NCBI RefSeq assembly: GCF_002834385.1
Contig: NZ_PITQ01000010.1
Coordinates: 143,551 to 207,550, forward strand
Reading direction: 5' to 3'
From: Rahnella sp. AA
Lineage (GTDB): Bacteria; Pseudomonadota; Gammaproteobacteria; Enterobacterales; Enterobacteriaceae
DNA: 64,000 nucleotides
The notes below the pieces were generated by a model. That model had not been told where the DNA came from and made no database searches. It saw only the letters and a program-made list of their open reading frames with translations. The position numbers and the translations under genes were made by a program. Positions 55,090 to 62,985 of the stretch are shown piece after piece; positions within the stretch are counted from its first letter, which is position 1, and every line of letters begins with the position of its first letter.

Positions 55090-56092
55090 CGTATTTTTCC
55101 AGGAGCTGCCGGTACCCAAACAAACCCGCCGAACCGCCTGTGTGTATGAAAACAATATTTTGATCAGATGAATAACGCCCCTGACGGATTAAATCGATCA
55201 GGCCAGCCATTCCTTTCCCGGAGTAAACCGGATCCAGCAAAATCCCCTCCAGACGGGCCAGCAGACGCAGGGCCTCCAGCGTGCCCGACGTCGGAAGACC
55301 ATAGCCATCACCGACATAATCGCTGTTGACCTGCACCTTTTCACGTGGCAGCTCACCGCGTGCTTCTAACAGCTGCCACGTCCGGGTGGCGAGCTGATAA
55401 ACGTTCTCCTCCTGACGTTCACGGGGCGCGCGGACGCTGATACCCAACACAGGAATACCGCTGTTAGTCGCATTCAGCCCTGCCAGCAGCCCGGCCTGGG
55501 TCCCTGTGCTGCCCGTCGCGTGAACAACCTGATCGATACGAAGCCGCTTCTGGCTTGATTGCCACAGCAATTCTTCCGCACAGGCAACATACCCCAGTGC
55601 GCCCACCGGATTTGAACCACCACCGGGGATCACGTAGGGGCGTCGCCCTTCAGTACGCAGACGTCCGGCAAATTGTTCCATGGCCTGCTGCATATCGGTA
55701 CCGGCGGGAAGATGCTGCTCAATGACGCCCCCCAGCAAATCATCCAGCAAGATATTGCCGGAACGCTGATAATCTTCGCCAAAATCGGTCACGCGTTTTT
55801 CAAGAAATACATGCGTTGGTAAGCCAATTTTTGCCGCCGCAGCGATCGTCTGGCGTACGTGATTAGACTGAGTGGCCCCCTGAGTAATGATGACATCCGC
55901 TCCTTTGGTTTGCGCGTCTGCCAGCAAAAATTCCAGTTTCCGTGTTTTATTTCCGCCGGTCGCCAGCCCGGTGCAATCATCACGTTTTATCCAGATGCGC
56001 GGGCCGCCAAGGTGACGGGTAAGATTATCAAGAGGCTCCAGCGGCGTAGGGAAATGACCAAAATGCAAACGGGGGAAACGAGATAAATGCAT
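55082..56092 (-). CDS. cuyA: L-cysteate sulfo-lyase-like PLP enzyme (CuyA type)
   Basis: A 336-aa fold type II PLP enzyme of the D-cysteine desulfhydrase/ACC deaminase group. IWIKRDDCTGLATGGNKTRK (PLP Lys in GGNKTRK), TQGATQSNHVRQT, IPGGGSNPVGALGY and HATGSTGTQAGL follow, as I recall it, the sequence of CuyA of Ruegeria much better than E. coli DcyD (which has RDDVTPMAMGGNK). CuyA splits L-cysteate into pyruvate, ammonium and sulfite. A D-cysteine desulfhydrase remains possible. Second gene of a three-gene minus-strand operon, three bases after the dehydrogenase gene. Confidence 0.8.
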   Translation of the reverse strand: MHLSRFPRLHFGHFPTPLEPLDNLTRHLGGPRIWIKRDDCTGLATGGNKTRKLEFLLADAQTKGADVIITQGATQSNHVRQTIAAAAKIGLPTHVFLEKRVTDFGEDYQRSGNILLDDLLGGVIEQHLPAGTDMQQAMEQFAGRLRTEGRRPYVIPGGGSNPVGALGYVACAEELLWQSSQKRLRIDQVVHATGSTGTQAGLLAGLNATNSGIPVLGISVRAPRERQEENVYQLATRTWQLLEARGELPREKVQVNSDYVGDGYGLPTSGTLEALRLLARLEGILLDPVYSGKGMAGLIDLIRQGRYSSDQNIVFIHTGGSAGLFGYRQLLEKYDD

Positions 56093-56095
56093 GAA

Positions 56096-57145
56096 TTAAG
56101 CCTCACTGACTGAATGATTAGACGGGAAGGACGCCCCTTCCAGAGAGATGAACTGCTTCCAGCTGACATCATCTATTTCAATGCCGTGTTCAAGCCGCTC
56201 GCGATAGTGCCGCTGTTCTGCTTCTCCGGGCAGAAGAAGCTGGTCATCGTCGCGGGATGTTCGGGTCCACTCCAGCATCCGGGCGACGGCATGAGCATAA
56301 TCTTCACCCGCGCCCAGCAACGTCGGGTCAAACACAACCGACAACATATTGTTAATAATTCCCGGGCCTTTTGGACGCGGTGAACTTTCCGTTTCCCCCC
56401 CGGTGATTGCGGCACCCAGCAAGCTGCACATAAGCGCCAGCCCCGAACCTTTATGCGCACCAAAGGCCAGAAGCGCGCCCAGAGGCTCTTCCATCAACCA
56501 GCGCGGATCCCGGGTGAATTGCCCTTTGTTATCCACGGCGCAATTAGGAGGAAGCTCGCGACCTTCATTCCAGGCAATCCGTGCCTTATTACCCGCTATC
56601 ATGCTGGTCGCAAAATCAAGTACGACAGGGGGGTTGCCGGCAACGGGGATACCAATACAAAAAGGATTAGTGCCGAAGCGCGGACGCAACCCGTTGAAAG
56701 GCAATACCGTTGAACGGGAGCCAACGTTGGCAAAGTGCAAAGATATCAGCCCGGCAGCGGCGGCCTGTTCTGCCCATGCGCCGATACGGCCAAGATGGTG
56801 CGTGTGCGATAGCCCCGCGATGCAAACCCCGAACTCCTTCACCCGCGAAATGGCGTGTTCCATGACCTGGCGTCCGGTGACCTGGCCGAAGCCGCGATTT
56901 CCATTAAATGACAGTACCGGCCCGGCATCGCGCGTCAGCTGAAGCCGGGCCTCGGGATCAAGGTCACCGGCATGAATGGCCTTGATATAACGGGGAATAA
57001 GCGTAACGCCGTGAGAATCGTGGCCTTTGAGCGATGAGTCGACAAGATTGTCTGCAACCTCGCCAGCAGTGGCAGCAGCAACGCCCGCCGTACGCAAATG
57101 TTGGCGCAGATATTCGCGCAAATAGGTATGACTAAATAACGGCAT
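56096..57145 (-). CDS. Ldh-family 2-hydroxyacid dehydrogenase (HcxB/ComC type)
   Basis: A 349-aa NAD(P)-dependent enzyme of the malate/L-lactate/sulfolactate dehydrogenase family. Marks are LKGHDSHGVTLIPRY (catalytic His), SHTHHLGRIGAWAEQAA, RFGTNPFCIGIP and HKGSGLALMCSLLGAA. The family includes E. coli HcxB and the sulfolactate dehydrogenase ComC. In this cluster oxidation of sulfolactate to sulfopyruvate, or the reverse, would link to cysteate by transamination. Specificity is inferred only. First gene of the minus-strand operon. Confidence 0.82.
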   Translation of the reverse strand: MPLFSHTYLREYLRQHLRTAGVAAATAGEVADNLVDSSLKGHDSHGVTLIPRYIKAIHAGDLDPEARLQLTRDAGPVLSFNGNRGFGQVTGRQVMEHAISRVKEFGVCIAGLSHTHHLGRIGAWAEQAAAAGLISLHFANVGSRSTVLPFNGLRPRFGTNPFCIGIPVAGNPPVVLDFATSMIAGNKARIAWNEGRELPPNCAVDNKGQFTRDPRWLMEEPLGALLAFGAHKGSGLALMCSLLGAAITGGETESSPRPKGPGIINNMLSVVFDPTLLGAGEDYAHAVARMLEWTRTSRDDDQLLLPGEAEQRHYRERLEHGIEIDDVSWKQFISLEGASFPSNHSVSEA

Positions 57146-57315
57146 GACACTTCTCTTCTTAATTAAGGTGAATAATTCATTTTCAGGAACTATAGCGCCA
57201 CTGATTTTTCACCCTAACGACATAAAATAACTTTATATATTTGAAATGCGCATAAAGCCGTAAAATATAAAAATACGCAGGCTATTGATAAATAATTGTT
57301 AATTTTTATGCTGCA

Positions 57316-57348
57316 ACAGGGGTATATACATTACACATACACCCCTGT
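57316..57348. promoter_or_regulatory. inverted repeat, candidate operator
   Basis: ACAGGGG and CCCCTGT arms, 19 bases apart, in the middle of the divergent intergenic region. Confidence 0.5.
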
Positions 57349-57370
57349 GTCTGATGAATACCTATTTTTA

Positions 57371-57385
57371 GGAATAATATATTCC
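57371..57385. promoter_or_regulatory. short palindrome, candidate operator
   Basis: GGAATA-ATA-TATTCC, perfect, about 110 bases upstream of the binding-protein start. Confidence 0.45.
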
Positions 57386-57494
57386 AATAAATAATTTATT
57401 AATGCCATTAAACGGCTTCAGGATTAACAGGTCTGGTTAAAAAATGAAACGCATCGCCTGTGATGTGCTGACTCCGTTATTTGAAGGAAGGGTA

Positions 57495-58526
57495 ATGAAT
57501 TTACTACGAGGCAAGAATATTTCATTTTCATTGAAACGCCCGGGGATATCCCTGCTGTTGTTAAGTGCCGTATTTGGCCCGGTCAATGCCCACGCAGAGG
57601 GGACAATCAGCATTGCGCAACAATACGGTATCGGCTATCTGCTGCTGGATGTGGTGAGGGAACACCATCTGATTGAAAAGCATGGCAAGGAAGAGGGGCT
57701 GGATATCAAGGTGGAATGGCGCACGCTGTCAGGTGCAACGGGTATGAATGAGGCATTGCTTTCCGGGGCGATCGATGTGGTTGCGGCCGGCGTGCCGCCA
57801 GTGCTGACCCTCTGGGATCGCACGAAAGGGAAACAGAATGTCCGGGCGATTGCCGCCTTAGGCTCGATGCCTAATTATCTGCTCAGCAATAATCCGGCAG
57901 TAAAAAGTGTGAAAGACCTGACCAGCAAAGATCGTATTGCCGTCCCGGCTGCTGGCGTGGGCTTCCAGTCGAGGACATTGCAAATTGAGTCTGCACGCCT
58001 TTTCGGAAATGAGAATTATAAGAAATTTGATGATATTACAGTCAGCCTCCCGCACCCTGACGCCAGCGCAGCACTGATTGCCGCAGGCTCTGAGCTGACG
58101 GCACACTTTTCCAGCCCTCCCTATCAGTATCAGGCACTCGAACACGCCAATATTCATAAAATCCTGAGTTCTTACGATGTATTAGGCGGGCCGGGAACCT
58201 TTAATCTTCTGTACACCACTGAGAAATTCCACGACGAAAACCCGAAAACTTACCGCGCCTTTTTTGATGCGTTAGCCGAAGCTGAAAAAATAGTTAAAAC
58301 AGATAAGTCCGGCGCAGCACAAACTTATATTCGTGTTGAAAATTCAAAATTGCCCGCCGCATTTATACAGAAAATGATCGAGGACCCGGAAAATGATTTC
58401 ACGATTACGCCACAGCGGACTTTTATTTATGCAGACAAGCTTTATCAGTTGGGTGTATTGAAAAACAAAGCGGAGTCCTGGAAAGATTATTTCTTCAGTG
58501 AAGCATACACCTTACCGGGGAGTTGA
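57495..58526 (+). CDS. sulfonate/taurine-type ABC solute-binding protein
   Basis: A 343-aa periplasmic protein of the NMT1/THI5-like (TauA/SsuA) type. A signal peptide with core ISLLLLSAVFGPVNAHA ends near residue 34. GTISIAQQYGIGYLLLDVVREHHLIEKHGK and GATGMNEALLSGAIDVVAAGVPP are family blocks. Start ATG 57495 is chosen because GAAGGAAGG lies just upstream; the longer frame from 57444 would weaken the signal. First gene of the plus-strand importer operon. Confidence 0.85.
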   Translation: MNLLRGKNISFSLKRPGISLLLLSAVFGPVNAHAEGTISIAQQYGIGYLLLDVVREHHLIEKHGKEEGLDIKVEWRTLSGATGMNEALLSGAIDVVAAGVPPVLTLWDRTKGKQNVRAIAALGSMPNYLLSNNPAVKSVKDLTSKDRIAVPAAGVGFQSRTLQIESARLFGNENYKKFDDITVSLPHPDASAALIAAGSELTAHFSSPPYQYQALEHANIHKILSSYDVLGGPGTFNLLYTTEKFHDENPKTYRAFFDALAEAEKIVKTDKSGAAQTYIRVENSKLPAAFIQKMIEDPENDFTITPQRTFIYADKLYQLGVLKNKAESWKDYFFSEAYTLPGS

Positions 58527-58527
58527 T

Positions 58528-59382
58528 ATGTCTGATATACCGGCTGAATTACCGCCATCTTTACTTCAGGTTCAGGGCGTTAATTTGCAATATCATACCC
58601 GCGAACGACGGGTTCAGGCTACGCATGACGTCAGTTTTGACGTCTGGCCTGCGGATCGCTTTGTATTACTCGGGCCGTCAGGTTGTGGTAAATCCAGCCT
58701 GCTAAAAGCCATTGGCGGTTTTTTACCACCGGTATCGGGTGATATCCGTTTGGCAGGCAAAAAGGTCAGTAAGCCAGGGCCGGACCGGATGATGGTCTTT
58801 CAGGAATTTGACCAGCTTCCCCCCTGGAAAACGGTTCTGGAGAACATTGCGTTTCCATTGATCGCCGGTCGAAAAGTGGGGCGGGCAGAGGCGAATGAGC
58901 GCGCTGAGTATTTTCTGCACAAAGTCGGGCTGGGAGCTTTCCGTAACGCCTATCCGCATACGTTATCCGGTGGTATGAAACAGAGGGTCGCCATCGCCCG
59001 CGCTCTGGCACTTCAGCCCAAGGTGCTGCTGATGGATGAGCCCTTTGCCGCGCTGGATGCGCTAACCCGACGGCAAATGCAGGAAGAATTACTCAGCTTG
59101 TGGGAAGAGGTGCGTTTCACACTGCTTTTTGTGACGCATTCCATTGAAGAAGCACTGATTGTGGGCAGCCGCATTTTATTGCTCTCGCCACATCCGGGGC
59201 GCGTTAAGGCTGAACTGAATTGCCACCAGTATTCGCTGGCAGATTCCGGCGGCGAATCTTTCCAGGCCGATGTTTCCCGTATCCATGACTTGTTATTTCC
59301 ACCGTCTTCTTCGCCGAATCTGACGTCACAGGCGCTATCTCAAGGAAGCCATTATGAACAACCGACCGCCCATCCGGCCTGA
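58528..59382 (+). CDS. TauB/SsuB-type ABC importer ATPase
   Basis: A 284-aa ABC ATPase. Walker A is LGPSGCGKSS, the Q loop MMVFQEFDQLPPWKTV, the signature LSGGMKQRVAIARA, Walker B VLLMDEPFAALD, and the H loop FVTHSIEEAL. It energises the binding-protein transporter. It starts one base after the upstream stop, and its end overlaps the permease start by 29 bases. A C-terminal tail of about 30 residues is Ser/His-rich. Confidence 0.9.
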   Translation: MSDIPAELPPSLLQVQGVNLQYHTRERRVQATHDVSFDVWPADRFVLLGPSGCGKSSLLKAIGGFLPPVSGDIRLAGKKVSKPGPDRMMVFQEFDQLPPWKTVLENIAFPLIAGRKVGRAEANERAEYFLHKVGLGAFRNAYPHTLSGGMKQRVAIARALALQPKVLLMDEPFAALDALTRRQMQEELLSLWEEVRFTLLFVTHSIEEALIVGSRILLLSPHPGRVKAELNCHQYSLADSGGESFQADVSRIHDLLFPPSSSPNLTSQALSQGSHYEQPTAHPA

Positions 59383-60220
59383 ATATCAGCGGGATCTGGC
59401 CCCTGTCGAAGCGTTCACGCTTGCTGAACCTTTGCCCCTGATAACAAGATTATTCAATCAGGCCTGGTTACGAAAATCCCTGTTGTTATTGCTTTTGATC
59501 GGCATATGGGAAGTGGCAGCACGCTGGCAAAATAACGACCTGATGTTTCCCAGCTTCTGGCAAACATTCACCGCCCTACATCAGGATATGGTGAGTGGGG
59601 AACTGCCACGGCGGGCATGGCTTTCCGTGAGTTTATTGCTCAAAGGGTACTTGCTGGGCACCTTGCTGGCATTGCTTATCAGCGCATTAGCCATCTCGAC
59701 GCGGATTGGGCGTGATTTACTCAGCACACTGACTGCGATGTTTAACCCATTGCCTGCAATAGCCCTGTTGCCGCTGGCACTGCTCTGGTTTGGATTAGGT
59801 AATGCCAGCCTGGTATTTGTCATTGTGCATTCCGTGATGTGGCCGATGGCCCTGAATACCTGGTCCGGATTTCTGGGTGTCTCCGATACATTGAAAATGG
59901 CGGGGCGCAATTATGGCCTGACCGGCTGGCGTTACGTGCTTTGGATCCTGATCCCCGCTGCGCTGCCGGCCATTCTTTCCGGTTTAAAAATTGGCTGGGC
60001 GTTCGCCTGGCGCACACTCATCGCGGCGGAATTAGTATTCGGCGCGTCGAGCGGCAGCGGCGGGTTAGGGTGGTACATTTTCCAAAACCGTAATGAAATG
60101 TACACCGATCGGGTTTTCGCCGGGTTGATTACGGTGACGGTGATCGGTCTTCTGGTTGAAAGCCTGGTGTTTTCAACCCTTGAAAAACTGACGGTCAAAC
60201 GCTGGGGCATGCAGAGCTGA
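59354..60220 (+). CDS. TauC/SsuC-type ABC importer permease
   Basis: A 288-aa permease with about six membrane helices. The EAA-like loop is KMAGRNYGLTGWRYVLWILIPAALPAILSGLKIGWAFAWRTLIAAELV, as in TauC/SsuC. AAGGAAG lies before the ATG within the 3' end of the ATPase gene. Confidence 0.9.
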   Translation: MNNRPPIRPEYQRDLAPVEAFTLAEPLPLITRLFNQAWLRKSLLLLLLIGIWEVAARWQNNDLMFPSFWQTFTALHQDMVSGELPRRAWLSVSLLLKGYLLGTLLALLISALAISTRIGRDLLSTLTAMFNPLPAIALLPLALLWFGLGNASLVFVIVHSVMWPMALNTWSGFLGVSDTLKMAGRNYGLTGWRYVLWILIPAALPAILSGLKIGWAFAWRTLIAAELVFGASSGSGGLGWYIFQNRNEMYTDRVFAGLITVTVIGLLVESLVFSTLEKLTVKRWGMQS

Positions 60221-60259
60221 CGGCGCCACATCTTGACGTTTACAGGGAGAATTAAAGTT

Positions 60260-61351
60260 ATGGTATCGATTAAAACCCCCGAGAATTACCTGCAACAGGC
60301 CGGGCTGATAAGCAAAACCGGCGAATATGTTGCTCCTCTTGCAACGCGCGTCCTGATTATTACCGGCCCGACCGCCTGGCGGGCCGCGGGTGAGGCGGTA
60401 CGGCAAAGCCTGACGGCGCAGGGCATCATTTTTGAAGTGACCCTGTTGCAGGGAAGATGCACGCTGGCAACTTTGCGAAGGTTGTCACAGCAGGCCAGAG
60501 AGATGAAAGCGGAGGGCATCATAGGGCTGGGTGGCGGTGCCGTCATGGATACGGCAAAAGGAACTGGTGAACTGGCCGGGAAATTGCCGGTTATTCAGGT
60601 TCCGACTATCGCCGCAACGTGCGCGGCCTGGTCGCCATTCAGCGTGCTGTATAATGAGCAGGGGGGGCACGATGGCAGTTTTCCTTTGCACCGGTATCCG
60701 GCCTGGATACTGGTCGATACAGAGATTATCGCTGCCGCACCCGTACGTTATTTAAAAGCAGGTATTGTCGATGCCCTGGCAAAGTGGTTCGAATTTAGCC
60801 CCTATCAGCATAAGGACGGGAATGACCTTGGGCTTTCGTTGCAGCTACAGGCATCAAAGATGGCGGTCGACGTGTTTGAGAAGTATGCGCCGCAGGCGGT
60901 GGAGAGTAACCGCCAGCAGCGGGTGACACCGGCATTAATTCAAACCATTGATGCCGTGATTGCCCTGGCGGGGCTGGCCAACAGCGTACGCGATGAAAGC
61001 CACCGGATCGGCGTCGCACATGCGATCCATAACAGCATGACGCATCATAAAATTTTCCACAGCTGGCTTCATGGTGAAAAAGTGGGTTACGGGCTGGCGG
61101 TTCAGGCCATTTTACAACACGATAATCCGCACGACCGTGCCCCGCTGCTCCGCTGGCTGACACAAATGGATATCCCCCTGACACCCGCAGCATTGGGAAT
61201 CGGTGGAGATCTCCACTTGCTGGAACAGCTTGCTGCAGGCGTAAAGATCAAACCAGAAGCCCGCGAGCACCTGCCTTTCGCAACAGATAATGCGAGCTTG
61301 TTTAAAGCACTGAAAGCAACACGAAGCACAGATCCTGTCACGGTTTTTTAG
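60260..61351 (+). CDS. iron-type alcohol dehydrogenase (HcxA/glycerol dehydrogenase group)
   Basis: A 363-aa dehydrogenase, distant paralogue of hcxA at 32066. LGGGAVMDTAKGTGELAG is the nucleotide loop; VPTIAATCAAWSPFSVLYN and AGIVDALAKWFEF (Asp ligand) are conserved, and His ligands lie in AHAIHNSMTHH and LHGEKVGYG. AGGGAGA precedes ATG 60260. Fourth gene of the importer operon, so it probably acts on the imported compound or its keto derivative, for example a sulfonated 2-oxo acid. Confidence 0.85.
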   Translation: MVSIKTPENYLQQAGLISKTGEYVAPLATRVLIITGPTAWRAAGEAVRQSLTAQGIIFEVTLLQGRCTLATLRRLSQQAREMKAEGIIGLGGGAVMDTAKGTGELAGKLPVIQVPTIAATCAAWSPFSVLYNEQGGHDGSFPLHRYPAWILVDTEIIAAAPVRYLKAGIVDALAKWFEFSPYQHKDGNDLGLSLQLQASKMAVDVFEKYAPQAVESNRQQRVTPALIQTIDAVIALAGLANSVRDESHRIGVAHAIHNSMTHHKIFHSWLHGEKVGYGLAVQAILQHDNPHDRAPLLRWLTQMDIPLTPAALGIGGDLHLLEQLAAGVKIKPEAREHLPFATDNASLFKALKATRSTDPVTVF

Positions 61352-61373
61352 CAGGGCATCAGAAAGGTTAATT

Positions 61374-61400
61374 ATTCTTTTCCCCATAGGGGAAAAGAAT
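61374..61400. terminator. 12-bp perfect hairpin after the dehydrogenase gene
   Basis: ATTCTTTTCCCC/GGGGAAAAGAAT with an ATA loop. T-rich arm on both strands makes it a probable bidirectional terminator, though the tail is short. Confidence 0.65.
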
Positions 61401-61425
61401 TACCCGCAGAATTTGTCAATAACGC

Positions 61426-61460
61426 GAAGGTAGCACCCACCTTCTTCAGATAGTCTGAAG
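61426..61460. repeat. two adjacent hairpins between the sulfonate cluster and the monooxygenase gene
   Basis: GAAGGT/ACCTTC (61426-61444) and CTTCAGA/TCTGAAG with a TAG loop (61444-61460), back to back and sharing a base. They occupy the middle of a 238-base convergent gap with no ORF. Possibly RNA processing or backup termination signals. Confidence 0.5.
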
Positions 61461-61589
61461 TGCACCCTGTGAGATCGCCCTTCAATGGGTAAAACAAGCG
61501 CAAAAGATAACTGTGAATTATCCACCTGTTCAACCGATATTCCGTTTAGTTCAGCCGCAAAAAGCAGTACCCATATTTCTTTACTCTCG

Positions 61590-62945
61590 TTATGAAACAG
61601 ATTCGGTGTCCATGAAGAACACGTTTTCCGGATGTTTAAGCCCTAAATTTTCTCTTAAGGTATTCCCTTCATATTCTTCACGGAACAGCCCGCGCCGCTG
61701 AAGTTCAGGGATCACGAGATCAATAAAGTCATTCACTCCACCAACAGTGTCTGGCGGCTGGATGTTAAAACCATCGGCAGCGCCTGCATCGATCCATTCC
61801 TCCATTTTATCGACAACCTCTTTAGCGGTACCTGCGATGGTGATATGCCAGTCATCTCCTCTGGCGATGGCCCGGTACATGTCTTTGATGGTGTATTTAT
61901 CTCTCGCTGCATTCTCGAGCAGGAGTTTGCTGAAGTGGCTGTTAATCCACTCGAGTTTTAGTGCTTCAACATCAAGCGGGAAGGGGGCGTTAATATCCAG
62001 ATGCGACAAATCGCCAAAGAATGGTTTGATCAGGGCATAGCCCACATCGGGTGTGACGAGATCTTGCACTCTGTCCATTTTCGCTTGGGCTTCTTCACGG
62101 GTATGACCTACATAAACCATCATTCCCGGCATAACAATGACTTCATCCTCGCGGCCATATTCCCTGGCCTTGGCTTTTATTCTCTGATAAAAAATGCGCG
62201 CACCGTCCAGGTCAGGCTGCCCGGCGTAAACAATGTTCGCGTATTTGCCTGCCATTGTTACTGTATTATCGGAGTCTCCGGCTGTGACGAGAACGGGCTG
62301 GCCTTGTGGCGATCTCACGATGTCCAGTGGGCCACGGACTTTAAAATGCGTTCCCTCATGGGCGAGGATATGCATTTTGCTGCGATCGACATATAACCCC
62401 GCCTCTTTGTCGACAGGAAACGCATCATCGCCCCAGCTGTCCCATAAGCCTTTTGTAACATCAATAAACTCGTGTGCGCGTTCATAGCGAATGGCAGGCT
62501 CAGGCCTTTTTTCGAGACCGAAGTTTCGCGCCTCTTCGAGATTATGTGAAGTAACAATGTTCCATCCTGAACGCCCGTTACTAATTTGATCTAAGGTAGC
62601 AAAAGACCGGGCAGTTTTATAAGGATGACCGTACGTAGTGGAGATCGTTGCCACCAGCCCGATATGTTGAGTATGTACCGCAATAGCTGAAAGGATCTGC
62701 ATGGGATCATTTTTATGAACCGCATGACCTTTCGTTTTTGTTCTTGAATCATTCTCTATATGGTGCGAGCCCAGCACATCGGCAAGAAAGACTAAATCAA
62801 ATTTCACTCTTTCGGCAGCTTTTGCAACATCAATAAAACGCCAAATATTCATCATACTGTCTCGCGGGACTTCAGGCAGCCGCCAGGATGCAACGTGATA
62901 ACCATGACGCCAAATTGAAAGGCCTAGCTTGATTTTTCGTTTCAT
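61590..62945 (-). CDS. FMN-dependent monooxygenase, NtaA/SnaA/DszA family
   Basis: A 451-aa luciferase-like monooxygenase. Blocks typical of the NtaA/SnaA/DszA group are LGLSIWRHGYHVASWRLPE, VKFDLVFLADVLG, THHIGLVATISTTY-like TQHIGLVATISTTYGHPY, GRSGWNIVTSHN, and PVLVTAGDSDNTVTMAGKYANIVYAG. Members oxidise chelators, sulfur heterocycles or sulfones with reduced flavin from a separate reductase, which is not seen here. It follows the KamA-type gene by 40 bases on the same strand. Confidence 0.88.
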   Translation of the reverse strand: MKRKIKLGLSIWRHGYHVASWRLPEVPRDSMMNIWRFIDVAKAAERVKFDLVFLADVLGSHHIENDSRTKTKGHAVHKNDPMQILSAIAVHTQHIGLVATISTTYGHPYKTARSFATLDQISNGRSGWNIVTSHNLEEARNFGLEKRPEPAIRYERAHEFIDVTKGLWDSWGDDAFPVDKEAGLYVDRSKMHILAHEGTHFKVRGPLDIVRSPQGQPVLVTAGDSDNTVTMAGKYANIVYAGQPDLDGARIFYQRIKAKAREYGREDEVIVMPGMMVYVGHTREEAQAKMDRVQDLVTPDVGYALIKPFFGDLSHLDINAPFPLDVEALKLEWINSHFSKLLLENAARDKYTIKDMYRAIARGDDWHITIAGTAKEVVDKMEEWIDAGAADGFNIQPPDTVGGVNDFIDLVIPELQRRGLFREEYEGNTLRENLGLKHPENVFFMDTESVS

Positions 62946-62985
62946 GATAATTCCTAATAATAAAATAGAACACTGCTTTGCAGTA

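Larger units (their letters stand above)
57146..57494. other. divergent control region of the sulfonate cluster
   Basis: About 350 AT-rich bases between the two operons, with two palindromes (57316-57348 and 57371-57385). No regulator gene is local. CysB/Cbl-type control, usual for sulfonate genes, cannot be judged from sequence because their sites are degenerate. Confidence 0.5.

Noticed and set aside
60233-60259. Longer N-terminus for the Fe-alcohol dehydrogenase
   Set aside because: The extension starts at a weak codon and overlaps the ribosome site AGGGAGA that serves ATG 60260.
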